A program made the position numbers and the translations under genes. Below are positions 25,230-36,159 of a stretch of DNA of 64,000 bases, in pieces. Source of the stretch: Diphasiastrum complanatum (lineage: Eukaryota > Streptophyta > Lycopodiopsida > Lycopodiales > Lycopodiaceae); assembly GCA_029204225.1 (NCBI GenBank), contig CM055106.1:24883368-24947367 (forward strand). Direction: 5' to 3'. Position 1 is the stretch's first letter; each line of letters starts with the position of its first letter. The notes under the pieces are model-generated. The model worked only from the letters and a program-made list of their open reading frames with translations, made no database searches and was not told the DNA's origin.

Positions 25230-27208
25230 AGAAGCCTAAGGTTGATCACCTTAGAGTTTTTGGATGCTTATGCTTTGTCCATATTCCCTTGGAAACAAGG
25301 AAGAAGGAAGATCCTAGTGCATGCAAAGGGATCATGGTTGGATACTCATCCACCAAGAAGGCCTATAGAGTCTTTATACTCTCTACTTCTCAAGTTATTG
25401 AAAGTAGAGATGTTGTCTTTCATGAAGATCAACACTCATCATTTGAAGAGGCCGAGATCAAGAAATCTATGGATGCATCATCAATTATTGATTTTGAAGA
25501 CAATCATGATGTGATGGGGTCGAGATTTGAAGAAGACTCTCCTTGGATTTTTTCACCAAGAAGATCCATGAGAGATAGATCCGAGCCTAAGAGGCTCTCA
25601 TATGTTGACAAAGGCAAACAAGTGGATCTCGATTCCACTAATTATGTTTTTTATGTCTCTCATGAAGAGCCAAAGAATGTACAAGAGGCACTCAATACCA
25701 AGGAGTGGTATGTAGCCATGAAGCAAGAGTATGATGCATTGATCACCAACAATACTTGGGAGCTTGTGGATCCTCCATCCAACAAGCATGTGATTGGTTG
25801 CAAGTGGGTATTCTGGATCAAGTTCAATCATGATGGCACCATCAACAAGCATAAAGCAAGATTATGTGCCAAAGGATTTGCTCAAATCCATGGTCTTGAT
25901 TATGAGGAGACCTTTGCACCCGTTGCAAAGATGGTGACAATAAGAATTCTTATTTCTCTTGCTTGTTTTTTCAAGTGGAAGGTGTTCCAATTAGATATAT
26001 CCAATGCTTTTCTAAATGGTTATCTTGAGGAGGAGATCTATATGGAACAATTTCAAGGATTCATCAAGGATGAGTCCAAAGTGTGCTTGCTCTTCAAAAG
26101 TCTTTATGGACTCGAGCAAGCACCAAGATCATGGTATTCAAGACTTAACTCTTTTCTTATCTCACTAGGATTTACTCTTAGTGACTATGATCCTTCCATG
26201 TATCTAAAGTTTGTTGATAGCAATATTGTCATTCTTCTAATTTATGTTGATGACATTATTCTTTGTGGAAGTTGTATCAAGCTAGTTGATGAAACCAAGC
26301 TAGCACTTGGATGTGAGTTTAAAATGCAAGATCTAAGAGAGATACATTACATCCTAGGCCTAGAAATTGATTTTTATGAAAATCATGTCTTTATATGCCA
26401 ATCTAGATATGCTCACTCTATGTTGAAAAAATTCCATATGGAAAATTCTAAGAGCATAGATACTCCAATGGAGCAAATTGTAAAAGATCCTAATAAAGGT
26501 GATGAAAGATCCTTTGAGGACATCACACTTTTTAGGAGTCTTGTAGGCTCCTTGATTTGGCTTACCATTACTAGGCCCGATCTTAGTTTTTGTGTGCACA
26601 AATTGAGTCAATTTATGCAAGAACCTAAGATCCATCATTGGAAGATGGCCAAGAAGATTCTAAGATATGTATCTTCATCTTGTGATTATGGTCTACTCTA
26701 TAAAAGTGAAGGTCTATCCATTATTGGCTACTCAGATTCGGACTTTGCAAGTGACAAGATGGATCGAAAGTCTATTAGTGCATACACTATCTTTCTTGGA
26801 GGCAATCTAATATCTTAGCTTTCCAAAAAGCAAGATACTATATCTCTCTCTTCATGTGAGGCCGAGTACAAAGCACTCACTACAACTACCAAAGAAGTGC
26901 TTTGGATCAAGAGGTTATTAATGGAACTAAAGTGCATCAAGGAGGATGATCTACCAATGATCAAGTGTGATAACATCTCGGCCCAAGTTCTTGCCAATAA
27001 TCCCATATTTCATGCAAGAAGCAAGCACATAGAAGTGGCACACCATTTTGTGAGAGAAAAGCTTATTGGAGGAGAAATCTATTTGGAGCATGTCAACTCG
27101 TCCTCTTGTATTGCCGATCTACTCACCAAGCCTTTGAGCAAAAGTGCTTTCATCAAGCATAGATCTAATCTTGGAGTTATATCAAGATCAATGCTCAAAT
27201 CTTTATAG
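25226..27208 (+). pseudogene. Copia integrase C-terminus, RT and RNase H (element A)
   Basis: One frame with a single nonsense codon. It begins KKPKVDHLRVFGCLCF (integrase C-terminal conserved block) and continues through the linker SPRRSMRDRSEPKRLSY. The RT reads WELVDPPSNKHVIGCKWVF, LDISNAFLNG and LLIYVDDIILCGS (YVDD at 26243-26254). The RNase H reads YSDSDFASDKMDRKSISAY. At 26816-26818 TAG replaces the Trp of SWLSKKQ, and the frame continues in phase with LSSCEAEYKAL and HARSKHIEVAHHFVRE to a natural stop at 27206-27208, just before the polypurine tract. All catalytic residues I can check are present, so this is a recently dead pol. Confidence 0.93.
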
Positions 27209-27212
27209 ATAA

Positions 27213-27226
27213 TTTTTTAGGAGGAG
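27213..27226 (+). promoter_or_regulatory. Polypurine tract, element A
   Basis: T-run then AGGAGGAG immediately before the 3' LTR TG. It is the primer for plus-strand DNA synthesis in this class. Confidence 0.85.
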
Positions 27227-27624
27227 TGTGAAAAATTGAAAAAGATTATCTATGTTAGATATAGGGGTCTTATGTTTTTTACATCAAGCATCTAGGTGTA
27301 GGATGTTGATAGGAATAAATTTGGCATAGATGGCAAATTATGCATTTCCACTTGTAATGCCACTATTGAGACAAAATAGAGTAAGAGGCTAAACACTTGC
27401 TAATTAGAGTGTAGACAAGTGTAAAGTTTTTGTTTGATGAATTCCAAGAGGTCCAATAGGATATAGAGGTGGAACCTTGTGAGGTCCAATAGGAAATTGA
27501 GGTGTGCTTGAATATAGTCCAATAGAATTAAGAGGTGCATAGATCAATGATCCAATAGGATCAAGAGGTGACAAAATGTGGTCCAATCATAGTTAAGCAT
27601 AGTGGTAGCTCGTGGACCTACTAG
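27227..27624 (+). repeat. Truncated 3' LTR of element A
   Basis: Matches the 5' LTR from its first base to CTACTAG. The last 340 bp (corresponding to 22148-22487) are missing. The break lies next to 34 bp of unmatched sequence before the LTR of B resumes. Confidence 0.9.
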
Positions 27625-27658
27625 TTAATGATTGTTCTTGTTAGGATTTTGTGTCTAG

Positions 27659-27776
27659 AATTGATCTAGACTGATCTTAATCTGAAGTAGATTGATAGAT
27701 CAAGTAATCTGACAACCAATCCCTCTTGAAGATCAGATTAGGATCCACTCTTGGTCCTTTTTGTACTTTTTGCACA
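27659..27776 (+). repeat. 5' LTR of element B, right part
   Basis: Resumes at AATTGATCTAGA and ends ...TTTTTGCACA, matching 31893-32010 of the 3' LTR. About 52 bp of the LTR (31840-31891 in the other copy) are missing at the junction with A. Confidence 0.9.
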
Positions 27777-29322
27777 TGGCATCAGAGCCTAGTATAGGAG
27801 GTTTTGTTGAAATTGATAGGGTTAATCCAAATCAAAGCCAAAATTAGCAGTTTTTTGGAAACTAGTCAAATTTTGTGTAGCGAGTTGGATTTGATAGATA
27901 TTCTCAAAAATTTTGGACCAGAACTTGTTGTGGGCTGTAGGAACCCTTTTCACACATATGAGGCCGTACAGATCCAGTTTTGGCTAAGAAAATTCAAAAT
28001 TTTTTACAATTTGACTCACACACCGAATTTGAGAGATTTTTGGTGCAAAATCAAGCATTTTCTGTAGAGAATCTAATCCCTTGATTAGTTCTTGGATTAG
28101 ATCAGCCAAGAAATTAAATTTGAAGCCTGAATTAGGTGCATTAATTGATTATCTCTGATTTTTTGAGTGCATGTTGAAGTTGAGATAGATTTTGCTAAAA
28201 ATCATAGATTAAGGAGTAATGTGCGAGGTGAGAGGTTGAAATCCATTGTACCATCACTCTAGATTTGTTCAAGAGTGATAGGGTCAAGTTAAGAAGCAAC
28301 GATTTGCTAAAAAACATCCTTGGATATGTCCTCCAAGTGAAACCTTTGAGAGTTTCTAGTGCATATAGAGCATCTATGCAAATCTTTTGTAGAATTTGAC
28401 ATAGATTGGCTTCAATTGAAAGTTCTAGAAAAGAGATTGAGATCCAAGTCACATTATTCAATCCTACTCAATTTGTTTGAGTGTTTGTGAGGTTTGAAAA
28501 GAGTCATTAAGGTGTCTATGGCAAATGTGTAGAGAGAGATCCAATTTTCTAAGAGTTCCTTCCTTTGTAAAGGGCAAGATCTAGAAGCTCATTATGTGTT
28601 GTTAATGGTGAAAAATTTGTCTTCTCCTAGGTGATCAAATCTTTCTAAGTGGTATTAGCTCTTTGAAGCACAATATCTTAGTGAGAAAAATCACAACTTT
28701 TGATTTTGAATTTCATTCCAAGTCTTAAAAAGTAGAGTAATTGGTGGAATCCAATAGGAGTGATTAAATTCAATTTGTTGAGCAAAAATTGACATAGAAT
28801 GTATGAAACTCAAATTAGTTCTATTCAACTTTCTTTGTGAGAGTGTGAGGGCCAATTTGTGATCCCATTGGATGTCTAGAATGAGGAGGATTACATATTT
28901 GAGTATTCATGCATGGTTGAGATCTTTGTGAATCTCTAGTTGTCTAATTTTTTAAGCTTTGTGAAAAATTGGTGGTATAGTTTGTTGTCAAATCAAATCA
29001 AATTTATTCTAAATCTCAAGTGTGAGATTATTTGGGTCAAGAGTGAGTCCAAAAGAAGTGATTAAGTTTGATTTTCATGTGTTTGAAACAAAACCCATCT
29101 TTTGTTCAAGAATCTTAAGTGTTGAGAGAACTAGTCAAGTGAAAAGGAAAATTTAGGTGTCAAATCTTTTTCATATCCATTTCAACTTTCAAAAGAAAGA
29201 GTCATTGGTATTTGATGAGTCCAATAGGAGATTGGATCTGATTTCTTTAGTGATTTGATTCAAAGATTGTGTGCTTTTGTCTTAGTTATCAAAGCAAAGT
29301 TTCCAAGTGACTAGTCATTACT
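27777..29322 (+). other. Primer site and long non-coding leader of element B
   Basis: TGGCATCAGAGCC at 27777-27789 is the primer site, with one change from the standard Copia site. The next 1.5 kb has no convincing frame and no recognisable gag N-terminus (no SNYSIWK signature). It is probably leader with the packaging signal and decayed gag. Confidence 0.75.
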
Positions 29323-30363
29323 GTGAAAATCGATTCTAAATGCTACAAAAAAAAGACCAATCCATCCAAGAAGAACCAAAGCAAGGGGGCCGAGGAGAAG
29401 GATGGAGCTTCAAGTTTAAAATGCAAATACAAGAAGGACAAGTCCAAGGAAAGGTGTTTCCTTTGTGGAAAGGTGAATGAGGCTTGGAGTCTCACAAGGA
29501 CTTGCAAGATTTGTCTTCAAGAGTCCATCACAACACATGTCAATTCTTTTGAAAATTTTCATTTGGAAGTGCATTGTTTGGTTCAAGATGCAAAGATAGA
29601 TGTCACTTTCATGAAAGTAACTTGGATTTACTTTATGTCCTTGGAAAGTATTTTTCTTGGAACTTTAGATAAGTTCAAACTTATTGTTATAATCCAAGAG
29701 AAGTCAATCAAGAATAAGGATCATCAATCACAAAATGAAAATAGTCTCATTTATGCTCTCATGTCAACTTATGAAGATCTATTTTGCTTTGAAGGGATTT
29801 TTGTATCTCAAAGGTGGCTTAAGGAAATGCTAGTTGAGTGTGATGCTTTAAAAGATAGCAAAATCTGTTTTCCTTGTAAGCTTACATTAGTTATGAAGTC
29901 AAGGAAATAAAAATATCTTCATAATGTAGGATCTTTTGGTTTCAATAAGATCATGAATGATATGTTCATTCATAAAGATGAAAATTGTAAGTTTTCAATC
30001 TTAAAGGCAAGTTGTAAACTTCTTATGAGAATAAGTGAAGCATCCAAAGTGGACACTTATATCCATAAGCAAGTAGTTAGCCTTATTGACATGGAAATGC
30101 CTTTTGATTTCAATATTAGAAAAATCATGCCAAGTTGCGGTGATTTTTGGACTTATGTTTCTAGCATAAGTAATTTTAATAATCATAGGAAGTGCATATT
30201 GTGTGGTCATAGTTGTTGTGATCATTATGATACATGGAGGTCTCGGATTTCCATCAAGAAGGAGCACCGTGAAGAGGATCTTAAAGAATCATCTCAAGGT
30301 TCAAGTGTGCCAAGGATTGAGGAGTTGAGACCTTCTCAAGTTGTGATTCCAAAAAGAAACTGA
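29323..30363 (+). pseudogene. Zinc-knuckle-like region and unrecognised module, copy 1 (element B)
   Basis: One frame with a single internal TAA (29908-29910). It opens with a Lys-rich stretch and CFLCGKVNEAWSLTRTC, which sits where Copia has its zinc knuckle but lacks the His. Module copy 1 follows. Its first half reads LMSTYEDLFCFEGIFVSQRW then LKEMLVECDALKD. Its second half reads ASCKLLMRISEASKVDTYIH, FDFNIRKIM and NFNNHRKCILCGHSCCDHYD then TWRSRISIKKE. I know no family with these features. The frame ends at TGA 30361-30363, but the same frame continues open into copy 2. There is no ATG at the start; it was probably the downstream part of a gag-pol frame. Confidence 0.6.
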
Positions 30364-31020
30364 AGAAATATGGTTGATTCCATGTGGCTCACATCTCAAG
30401 GGAAAGAGGAGCATATCTCATGTGGTATACATCTCATACTTACTTCTCTTATGTCATTTGATAAATCAATTTGCTTTAGTGAGATCATTGCATCTCAAAA
30501 TTGGAGTAAAGCCATACTAGTTGAGTATGAAGTCTCTCTTGAGAAAATAGATGATGTTCTTAAAAGGTTGAAATTGATTTTAAATCAATTAGAAAGCAAA
30601 TGTTTATGTCATCAATTGGATGCTCTTGAGTCATGTAAGAGCAAAAGTGATTTGTTCACTCATAGTTTGAAAGTTTGTATTGAGGCAAATTGTAAACTCT
30701 TTATGAGAGTAAGTGAATCATCTTCTAAAGACACTTATCTCCATAATGAAGTATTTAGCCTCACTGGATCTGAGAATAGCATGGTAAACAAGTATGAAGA
30801 TATGATGCAAACACTTTGTTATTATAGCATGCATAGTCTTGCCAATTTGGATGAGTCTAATTCTCTAGATCATGGTAACATGATGTTAAATCTTGTGATC
30901 CTAATAAATAGAAAAGAAATCTTTATTTTCTCATGGAGGAGCATGCACATGAAGAAGGAGCAAGCCTCAAGGTCAAGCATCTACATGAAATTTGGAAGGG
31001 ATCAATTTTGGAGGTGCTAG
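30364..31020 (+). pseudogene. Unrecognised module, copy 2 (element B)
   Basis: In the same frame as copy 1, starting after one stop. MVDSMWLTSQGKEEHISC resembles the Copia linker between integrase and RT (element D: SRMEPLRLTYKYKCKQ). It is followed by LTSLMSFDKSICFSEIIASQ, NWSKAILVEYE, then KVCIEANCKLFMRVSESSSK, DTYLHNEVFSL, and a C-terminal FSWRSMHMKKEQ, each aligning with copy 1 and with element C (52350-53000). The frame ends at TAG 31018-31020. No catalytic motif is visible. Conservation of amino acids between divergent copies suggests it once encoded protein. Its function is unknown. Confidence 0.6.
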
Positions 31021-31200
31021 GATGGTGCAAAGCTCTCAAGCTCATCGAAGATGTCAACATCAAAGAAACACTATCATGGATATGGTGATTTCAGATCAAC
31101 ATCAAGCTCATTGGCTGATCTTCACACCTTTTGAACCAGCAAAGACCAATTCAGCCCATGGAGTCAAGTTCAAGATCATCATGTTTTCCATCAAGCTAGG

Positions 31201-31211
31201 TTTTTGAGGAG
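31201..31211 (+). promoter_or_regulatory. Polypurine tract, element B
   Basis: TTTTTGAGGAG directly before the 3' LTR. Confidence 0.8.
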
Positions 31212-32010
31212 TGTGAAAAATGCAAAAATAAGCTTGGTAGAGGCCAAAAATCATGTATATAGGATGATTACACATGTGTGGAGCCTGTTTCCACGTGTTA
31301 AAATAGTGTACTTGTCATGTACCATAATCATATAGGTTGTACATATGATTTAATTCAAGTTCTAGTGGCTAAAAAGGCCAAGAACTAGTTTTCTAGACAT
31401 ATGACACATGGCATCAATCTATTGATTGCATGAGCCACATCCTTTGGTTAGGTGTCATATCCCGTGTGTAGAGGACAGCTCACATGTTTGGAATAAGCTG
31501 AAGTAGGCAAATTTTGACTTCTAGAAGATTTCCAAGTAGATCTCCATATAGAAGGAAAATGGACCAAAAGTGCTCAAAATAGAAGGTTTTGTCAAAGTGT
31601 CAGTTTTGCATGATGAACCATCATATGACAAAGCACCTTGACACATGTGGGATCATAGGGATGATCAGTACCACGAGCTCTCACTTATTTTATATATAGA
31701 GCCACATTTGGCCATAATCAATGTGAGACACCAATCTTGGTTTTGGAAGCAATTTTGAGTGATTCTCTCCATTTGTCTACATTTGTTTTGATTGTTTTGA
31801 GGTTCTATCAATGTGTACTTGATTTTCAGGTTGGAGTCCGTACTCAGACAGTTTTTCACACGTGTGAAACCATAAAGTACACTTACCTTCAAAATTGATC
31901 TAGATTGATCTTAATCTGAAGTAGATTGATAGATCAAGTAATCTGACAACCAATCCCTCTTGAGGATCAAATTAGGATCCACTCTTGGTCCTTTTTGTAC
32001 TTTTTGCACA
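31212..32010 (+). repeat. 3' LTR of element B
   Basis: 799 bp, starts TGTGAAAAATGCAAAA and ends TTTTTGCACA, followed by the target duplication. It contains CACGTG at 31292-31297, palindrome CACACGTGTG at 31857-31866 and TATATATA at 31691-31698. It preserves the segment lost from the 5' LTR. Confidence 0.95.
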
Positions 32011-32015
32011 CTTTA
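32011..32015. repeat. Target-site duplication CTTTA, right copy
   Basis: Matches 21190-21194. Together they define the insertion of element B. Confidence 0.9.
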
Positions 32016-34340
32016 TCGATATCATTTACGTAAAGAAAGTTGGTGAACCATTATAGTTCGTCGTTGGCAATCTATTCTTGGTAAGAGAAGCAGTGTTTCC
32101 ATGAAGCCATTTACCATTTCTAATATAGCTCAAAGCAATATCTTTACAAAAACCGGCATGCATCATTCTTGTAGTTTCATCTATTATGTGATTTCATTTT
32201 TTATGAATTGCATGGTTATTAATGAACTTTGCCAAATGCCCAAAGATCAAGACCTCAATTACATGAATAAATTTTATGGAACATTCTGTAATGGTTAGAC
32301 TTTTTTAAAAGATAATTCTAGTTGTATGATGAAACAATTATGTCAAAGTTTTTATAATTATCATATTTAAGTAAATAGATTAATATTTCTGGAAGATATT
32401 CTAAAATCATTAATTTATCATATATAAATGGAATAGTCAAATTCATTACACCAAAACTTTCAAAATTCTATATCATCAAAAAGTAATGTTTTATTTGAAA
32501 AAATCACATTACTGCAACTCCATGAATTGCCACTTTCAAATGAGGAGAAATATATCCATTGATGTTATATTAGTGTCAATCCATTAATGAGGATGTTTTT
32601 ATAATCTGCATCCATGATTATTAACAAAAAGTCAAAATGTATCAAAATATGAGAAAAGGAGAATGAAAAGAGAAAACAAAATTAGATTGAATTATGTATG
32701 AAGAAATAAAAACAATAGAAGATAATATAATGTGTAGTTCTTAGAAAGATGTTGAGAGAAACATGTTACTGTGTCATTGATGCACAAGTCAACTGCATCA
32801 CAAGAGAGCACGATTTCTTTTACATTAATGAGAAACACCATGCGACCATAGAAGACTATCATACGTATATAGTGGAAATTAGATAGTTGATTTTTTTCTT
32901 AATAAATTTTTTTCACAAATGGAGAATATTATTTCAATATACGATTCTATGCTTATAGTTTTTGTGGTATTTAGAGATTCCAAAAATGTGAATCAAGTAC
33001 TCAATTAAAAATAAAATGTAGAACTATTATAAATATCTAGACTTGAATGGAGAATTGTTTTGGAATCTATGTTAGTGATTCAATATAGACTAGTTGCTCT
33101 TAATACATGTGCTAAAGATCGTGCGAAGATCCTCCTTTCATGATTCACTATTAGAAGTGCTTGTTTTTAACAACGTCCACAAGTGTCATGTCTTATAAAG
33201 GAGCAATCATACTCTTAAGTTTGGAAAGATACACTAATGGTTATAGGAATTTTTAAATTACCTTCCTTACATATTACGAGACAAAAATAACATGCATAAT
33301 CAACATGTGTTGATATTGAAAGTTTTAGATTCCATAAGGTTCAAAACCACCTTTGCTTTTCGTGGGACAAGTATAACATACCATATGTGGGTGAATGAAA
33401 GTGGAAATCATATAGAAAATTATATGTGTGGATATTATTGTGACAATTCTGACATTTCATTTCATTCATTAATGCTCTTAGTGCAGTAATACTTGAAGTT
33501 GACTAAAATCTCAAGACGTAATGAATAATTGAGCATCGTCCTACCTTGCATTACTCAATATTAGTTATCTTTATTTTCAAAAGACTTTATAATCTATTGA
33601 TATAACATGTTAAAATATTGATATATTTATTATTTCCATGTTCTTACATCATGGACGATTTACATGAGTTTTAAAAGTAAAGTTATAATGTGACATTTGA
33701 TTCCTAGTGTTGAACTCTGTATAGAATAAGAAATCAAGGGTATAGAAAGGTCATCTATGTATTTTTTTAATCGATATAGTGCATTTGTCAGCTATATCAA
33801 GCAAGTTAGTCAATTGAAGTATATGATAACATTAAAGTTGAGGGTTGTATATGAAAATTTATGCAGACAACTTGTGTATGAGTCCTTGGAAGGAACATTG
33901 AGGTAGTATTAAAGGTAGCATCTATGTTGTTTTATTTCATCTAAACTAGAATACATCCAAATATCATATTCTCATGCATTGTTCTCATGTGGTAGTTGTA
34001 TGATCTCCACGTCTACACTTTGGGATAGTAACATTGACAATATCAATACATAAGATTCAATTCAAAAATTGATCTCTTTGACATTGCCAAATGGTTAATT
34101 GTTTTTTCTGACATTGTGGTTTAGCATTTCGTTCCAATTGTTTTCATGTGAAGAAAAATTACGAACAAATTAACACATAAAGAAAAAAGAATAATATCGA
34201 ATGTACATGACAATAATATCGAATGTACATGACTATGATTTGCATGTCCACATGCTCAAATATAGAATTAGATAAGATTAGTGAAATAGAATTTTGTTTG
34301 AAATAATTTACCAACTACATATGGTGCCAATGGCAAACTA
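32016..34340. other. AT-rich flank, no supported gene
   Basis: The first bases are the continuation of the locus split by element B. A minus-strand open stretch near 32050-32200 might belong to the disrupted reverse transcriptase element, but shows no recognisable motif. The remainder is AT-rich with no convincing frame. A 22-bp unit (ATAATATCGAATGTACATGA plus two bases) is tandemly duplicated at 34191-34233. Confidence 0.5.
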
Positions 34341-34343
34341 ATA

Positions 34344-35113
34344 TCAAATAGAGGCATCCACAATTCCCTCGAGTTGCTTACACTTGTACTTGTATGTGAG
34401 CCTTAATGGCTCCATCCTTGACCTTGTGGATCTTCTTGGTGTGCTTGGTGTTCTTGGTTCTAGCTCCTCCTCATGATCAAGCTCCTCCTTGATCTCAGAT
34501 ACCTCTCTTCCAATAGAGTGGTTAGATGAATCATCTTCAAGCTTATGCATTCTAGTCTCATCAAAAATGATATCTCTAGAAATGGCAGCCTTTTGAGAAG
34601 GGGGAATGTAGATTTTGTAACCTTTGCTTGCATTGCCATAACCTACCATGATTCCCTTCATGGATATGGATCCTCCTTGGTTCTTTTGTCCAAAGGGACA
34701 TGTACATAGCAAATGCGTCCAAACACCTTCAAGCTTTTGAGATGGATGTCCTTCATTTTTTCTGAAGCTACAAGTGCAACAAGGCTTCCAATTTGGATTT
34801 CATTGGTGTTGATGTGACCAAGCCTCTTGTGCCACAAGTCAAATGTGGTCATCTTGGTCTCCTCGGCTACCAACACAACTTGGTTAGGATTTACAAAAGC
34901 ATCAAGCTTAAATAACCTCCCAAACCTTGTTCCCCTTGCTATGATCATCCCACTTTTCTTGATGTTGCATACATTAGTAGAGAACTTCACAATGAAACCA
35001 TGATCTAAAAGTTGACCAACACTAAGCATATTCTTAGTGATTCTAGGAATGAAGAGAACACCATCTATCTTAGTCTTCTTGGAGGATCCAAAGCATAAGG
35101 GAATGGATCCCAC
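34344..35113 (-). pseudogene. Protease end, pre-integrase and integrase C-terminus (element D)
   Basis: Two overlapping minus-strand frames. The first (35113-34658) reads ITKNMLSVGQLLDHGFIVKF, then the pre-integrase motif LWHKRLGHINTNEIQIGSLV. It then jumps directly to LKVFGRICYVHVPLDKRTK, the block that in element A lies about 250 residues further on. The integrase zinc and D,D,E core are thus deleted. The second (34712-34344) reads MKGIMVGYGNASKGYKIY, then PRRSTRSRMEPLRLTYKYK, the linker before RT. Beyond the stop nothing resembles RT. A 1-bp frameshift separates the two frames. Confidence 0.85.
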
Positions 35114-35124
35114 ACTTCAACTTC

Positions 35125-36159
35125 TCATTCATGATCATTTGCTATAAAAATGGACTTTATAGGTCCTACATAAGGTGTGAGTTGAGAAAAATACTCCCTT
35201 TTGTCCGACATGTGGGAGCTAGCCCCACTATCTATCCACCAAGGATCTTCACCTTTGACATTTGAGGATGAAAAGGTTGACATCATGAGTGAGTCCTCAT
35301 GATAGCTCTCTTCCTCCTCTTGTCCAATGTTGGCTTGGCTTTGATCTTGCTTCCTCTTGAAGCATTCCAAGGCATAATGCTCCATCTTTCTACAATAGTA
35401 GCACTTTATCTTAGATTTGTCTTTCTTGGGCTTGACTTGTGATGATCAAGATGTGGATCATCCTTGATCTCCATCCTTTGCTTGCTCCCTTTTTAATGCT
35501 CCTCCCTTGGTCTTTGCTGTGCCTTTGCTCTTGAAAAATAAGGCTTTGTCATCACCATCATTGATGGAGAGCCTCTCCATCCTTGATTTGATATGAGCCT
35601 TCCTACTCGCCTCGGCCATCAACACACTTTGAAGGTCTTCAATTGTAGGCAAGTTTTCCATGATGGCATAGCTTTGGACAAGGTTAGTAAAATCACTACA
35701 TAAGCCATTTAAAACTATTTGCACAAGCTCACTCTCTTTAATAGGTTCACCAAGCTCTTTGTTCAAATCTTTTACTCTCAAAACAAATTGATGTCCACTC
35801 TCACTCTTCCCTTGGAAGCATTGAAGAACTTGGTTCTTGAGGGAAAGTAACCTTGAGGTATTTTTGGACTCATAGATCTTTAAAATAGTCTCCCAGGCCT
35901 CTTGGGTTGAGTTACATGCTCCTACTTCTTTGAGCAAATCATTTGCAACATTCATCTTAATACAATGAAGTGCAATCTTGCACCTTCTCTTGTAGTTAGT
36001 TGCTTCTTATGGATGGATTGGCTCATCTTTCTCTTTATTCACAATATCCATCAAATCTTGCATTATAAGGATGGATTCCATTCTTAGCTTCCAAATTGAG
36101 TAATTTGAAGAGTTCAATCTATCACTAAAATCCAAAAGATAGGCACTTATGGATGCCAT
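35125..36159 (-). pseudogene. Gag, zinc knuckle and protease start (element D)
   Basis: One minus-strand frame from the ATG at 36159. It starts MASISAYLLDFSDRL and SNYSIWKLRMESILIMQD. It has an in-frame TAA near 36007 where a Gln codon would fit (CAA to TAA), then continues through KMNVANDLLKEVG, KNTSRLLSLKNQVLQC, two stops near 35450, a zinc knuckle CYYCRKMEHYALEC (CX2CX4HX4C) near 35400-35360 and the intact protease active site WWIDSGASSHMSD near 35240. The frame ends at 35125 by frameshift. Confidence 0.88.

Larger units (their letters stand above)
21821..27624 (+). mobile_element. Ty1/Copia retrotransposon A nested in the 5' LTR of B
   Basis: A nearly complete Copia element: 5' LTR 21821-22487, primer site 22488-22500, leader, gag from 23245, then protease, integrase, RT and RNase H in Copia order, polypurine tract 27213-27226 and a 3' LTR truncated at 27624. 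Where both LTRs overlap I count only about four substitutions, plus a 78-bp block missing from the 5' LTR, so it is younger than B. The coding region nevertheless carries a 4-bp insertion, two small deletions and at least two nonsense codons. Elements E and C are close relatives. Confidence 0.93.
21195..32010 (+). mobile_element. Non-autonomous LTR retroelement B, interrupted by element A
   Basis: A full-length LTR element with a perfect 5-bp target duplication (CTTTA), TG...CA LTR ends, a primer site (TGGCATCAGAGCC at 27777) and a polypurine tract (31201-31211). Without the nested element A it is about 5.0 kb. The LTRs differ, by my eye, at roughly 20-25 positions over the first 625 bp. The interior has no RT, RNase H, integrase or protease. 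It holds only a long non-coding leader and one broken frame (29323-31020) with a zinc-knuckle-like start and two copies of an unrecognised protein module. It must have used proteins from other elements. Its 3' region is homologous to that of element C. Confidence 0.9.

Noticed and set aside
24000-26820. Frameshifts and stops in element A as sequencing errors
   Set aside because: A 4-bp insertion, a 2-bp deletion and two base substitutions are not homopolymer errors; only the 1-bp changes (near 25210 here, near 40890 in E and near 63450 at the end) could be sequencing errors.
29453-29512. Calling the Cys-rich stretch of element B a functional zinc knuckle
   Set aside because: The His of CX2CX4HX4C is missing and the spacing differs; only its position suggests descent from nucleocapsid.
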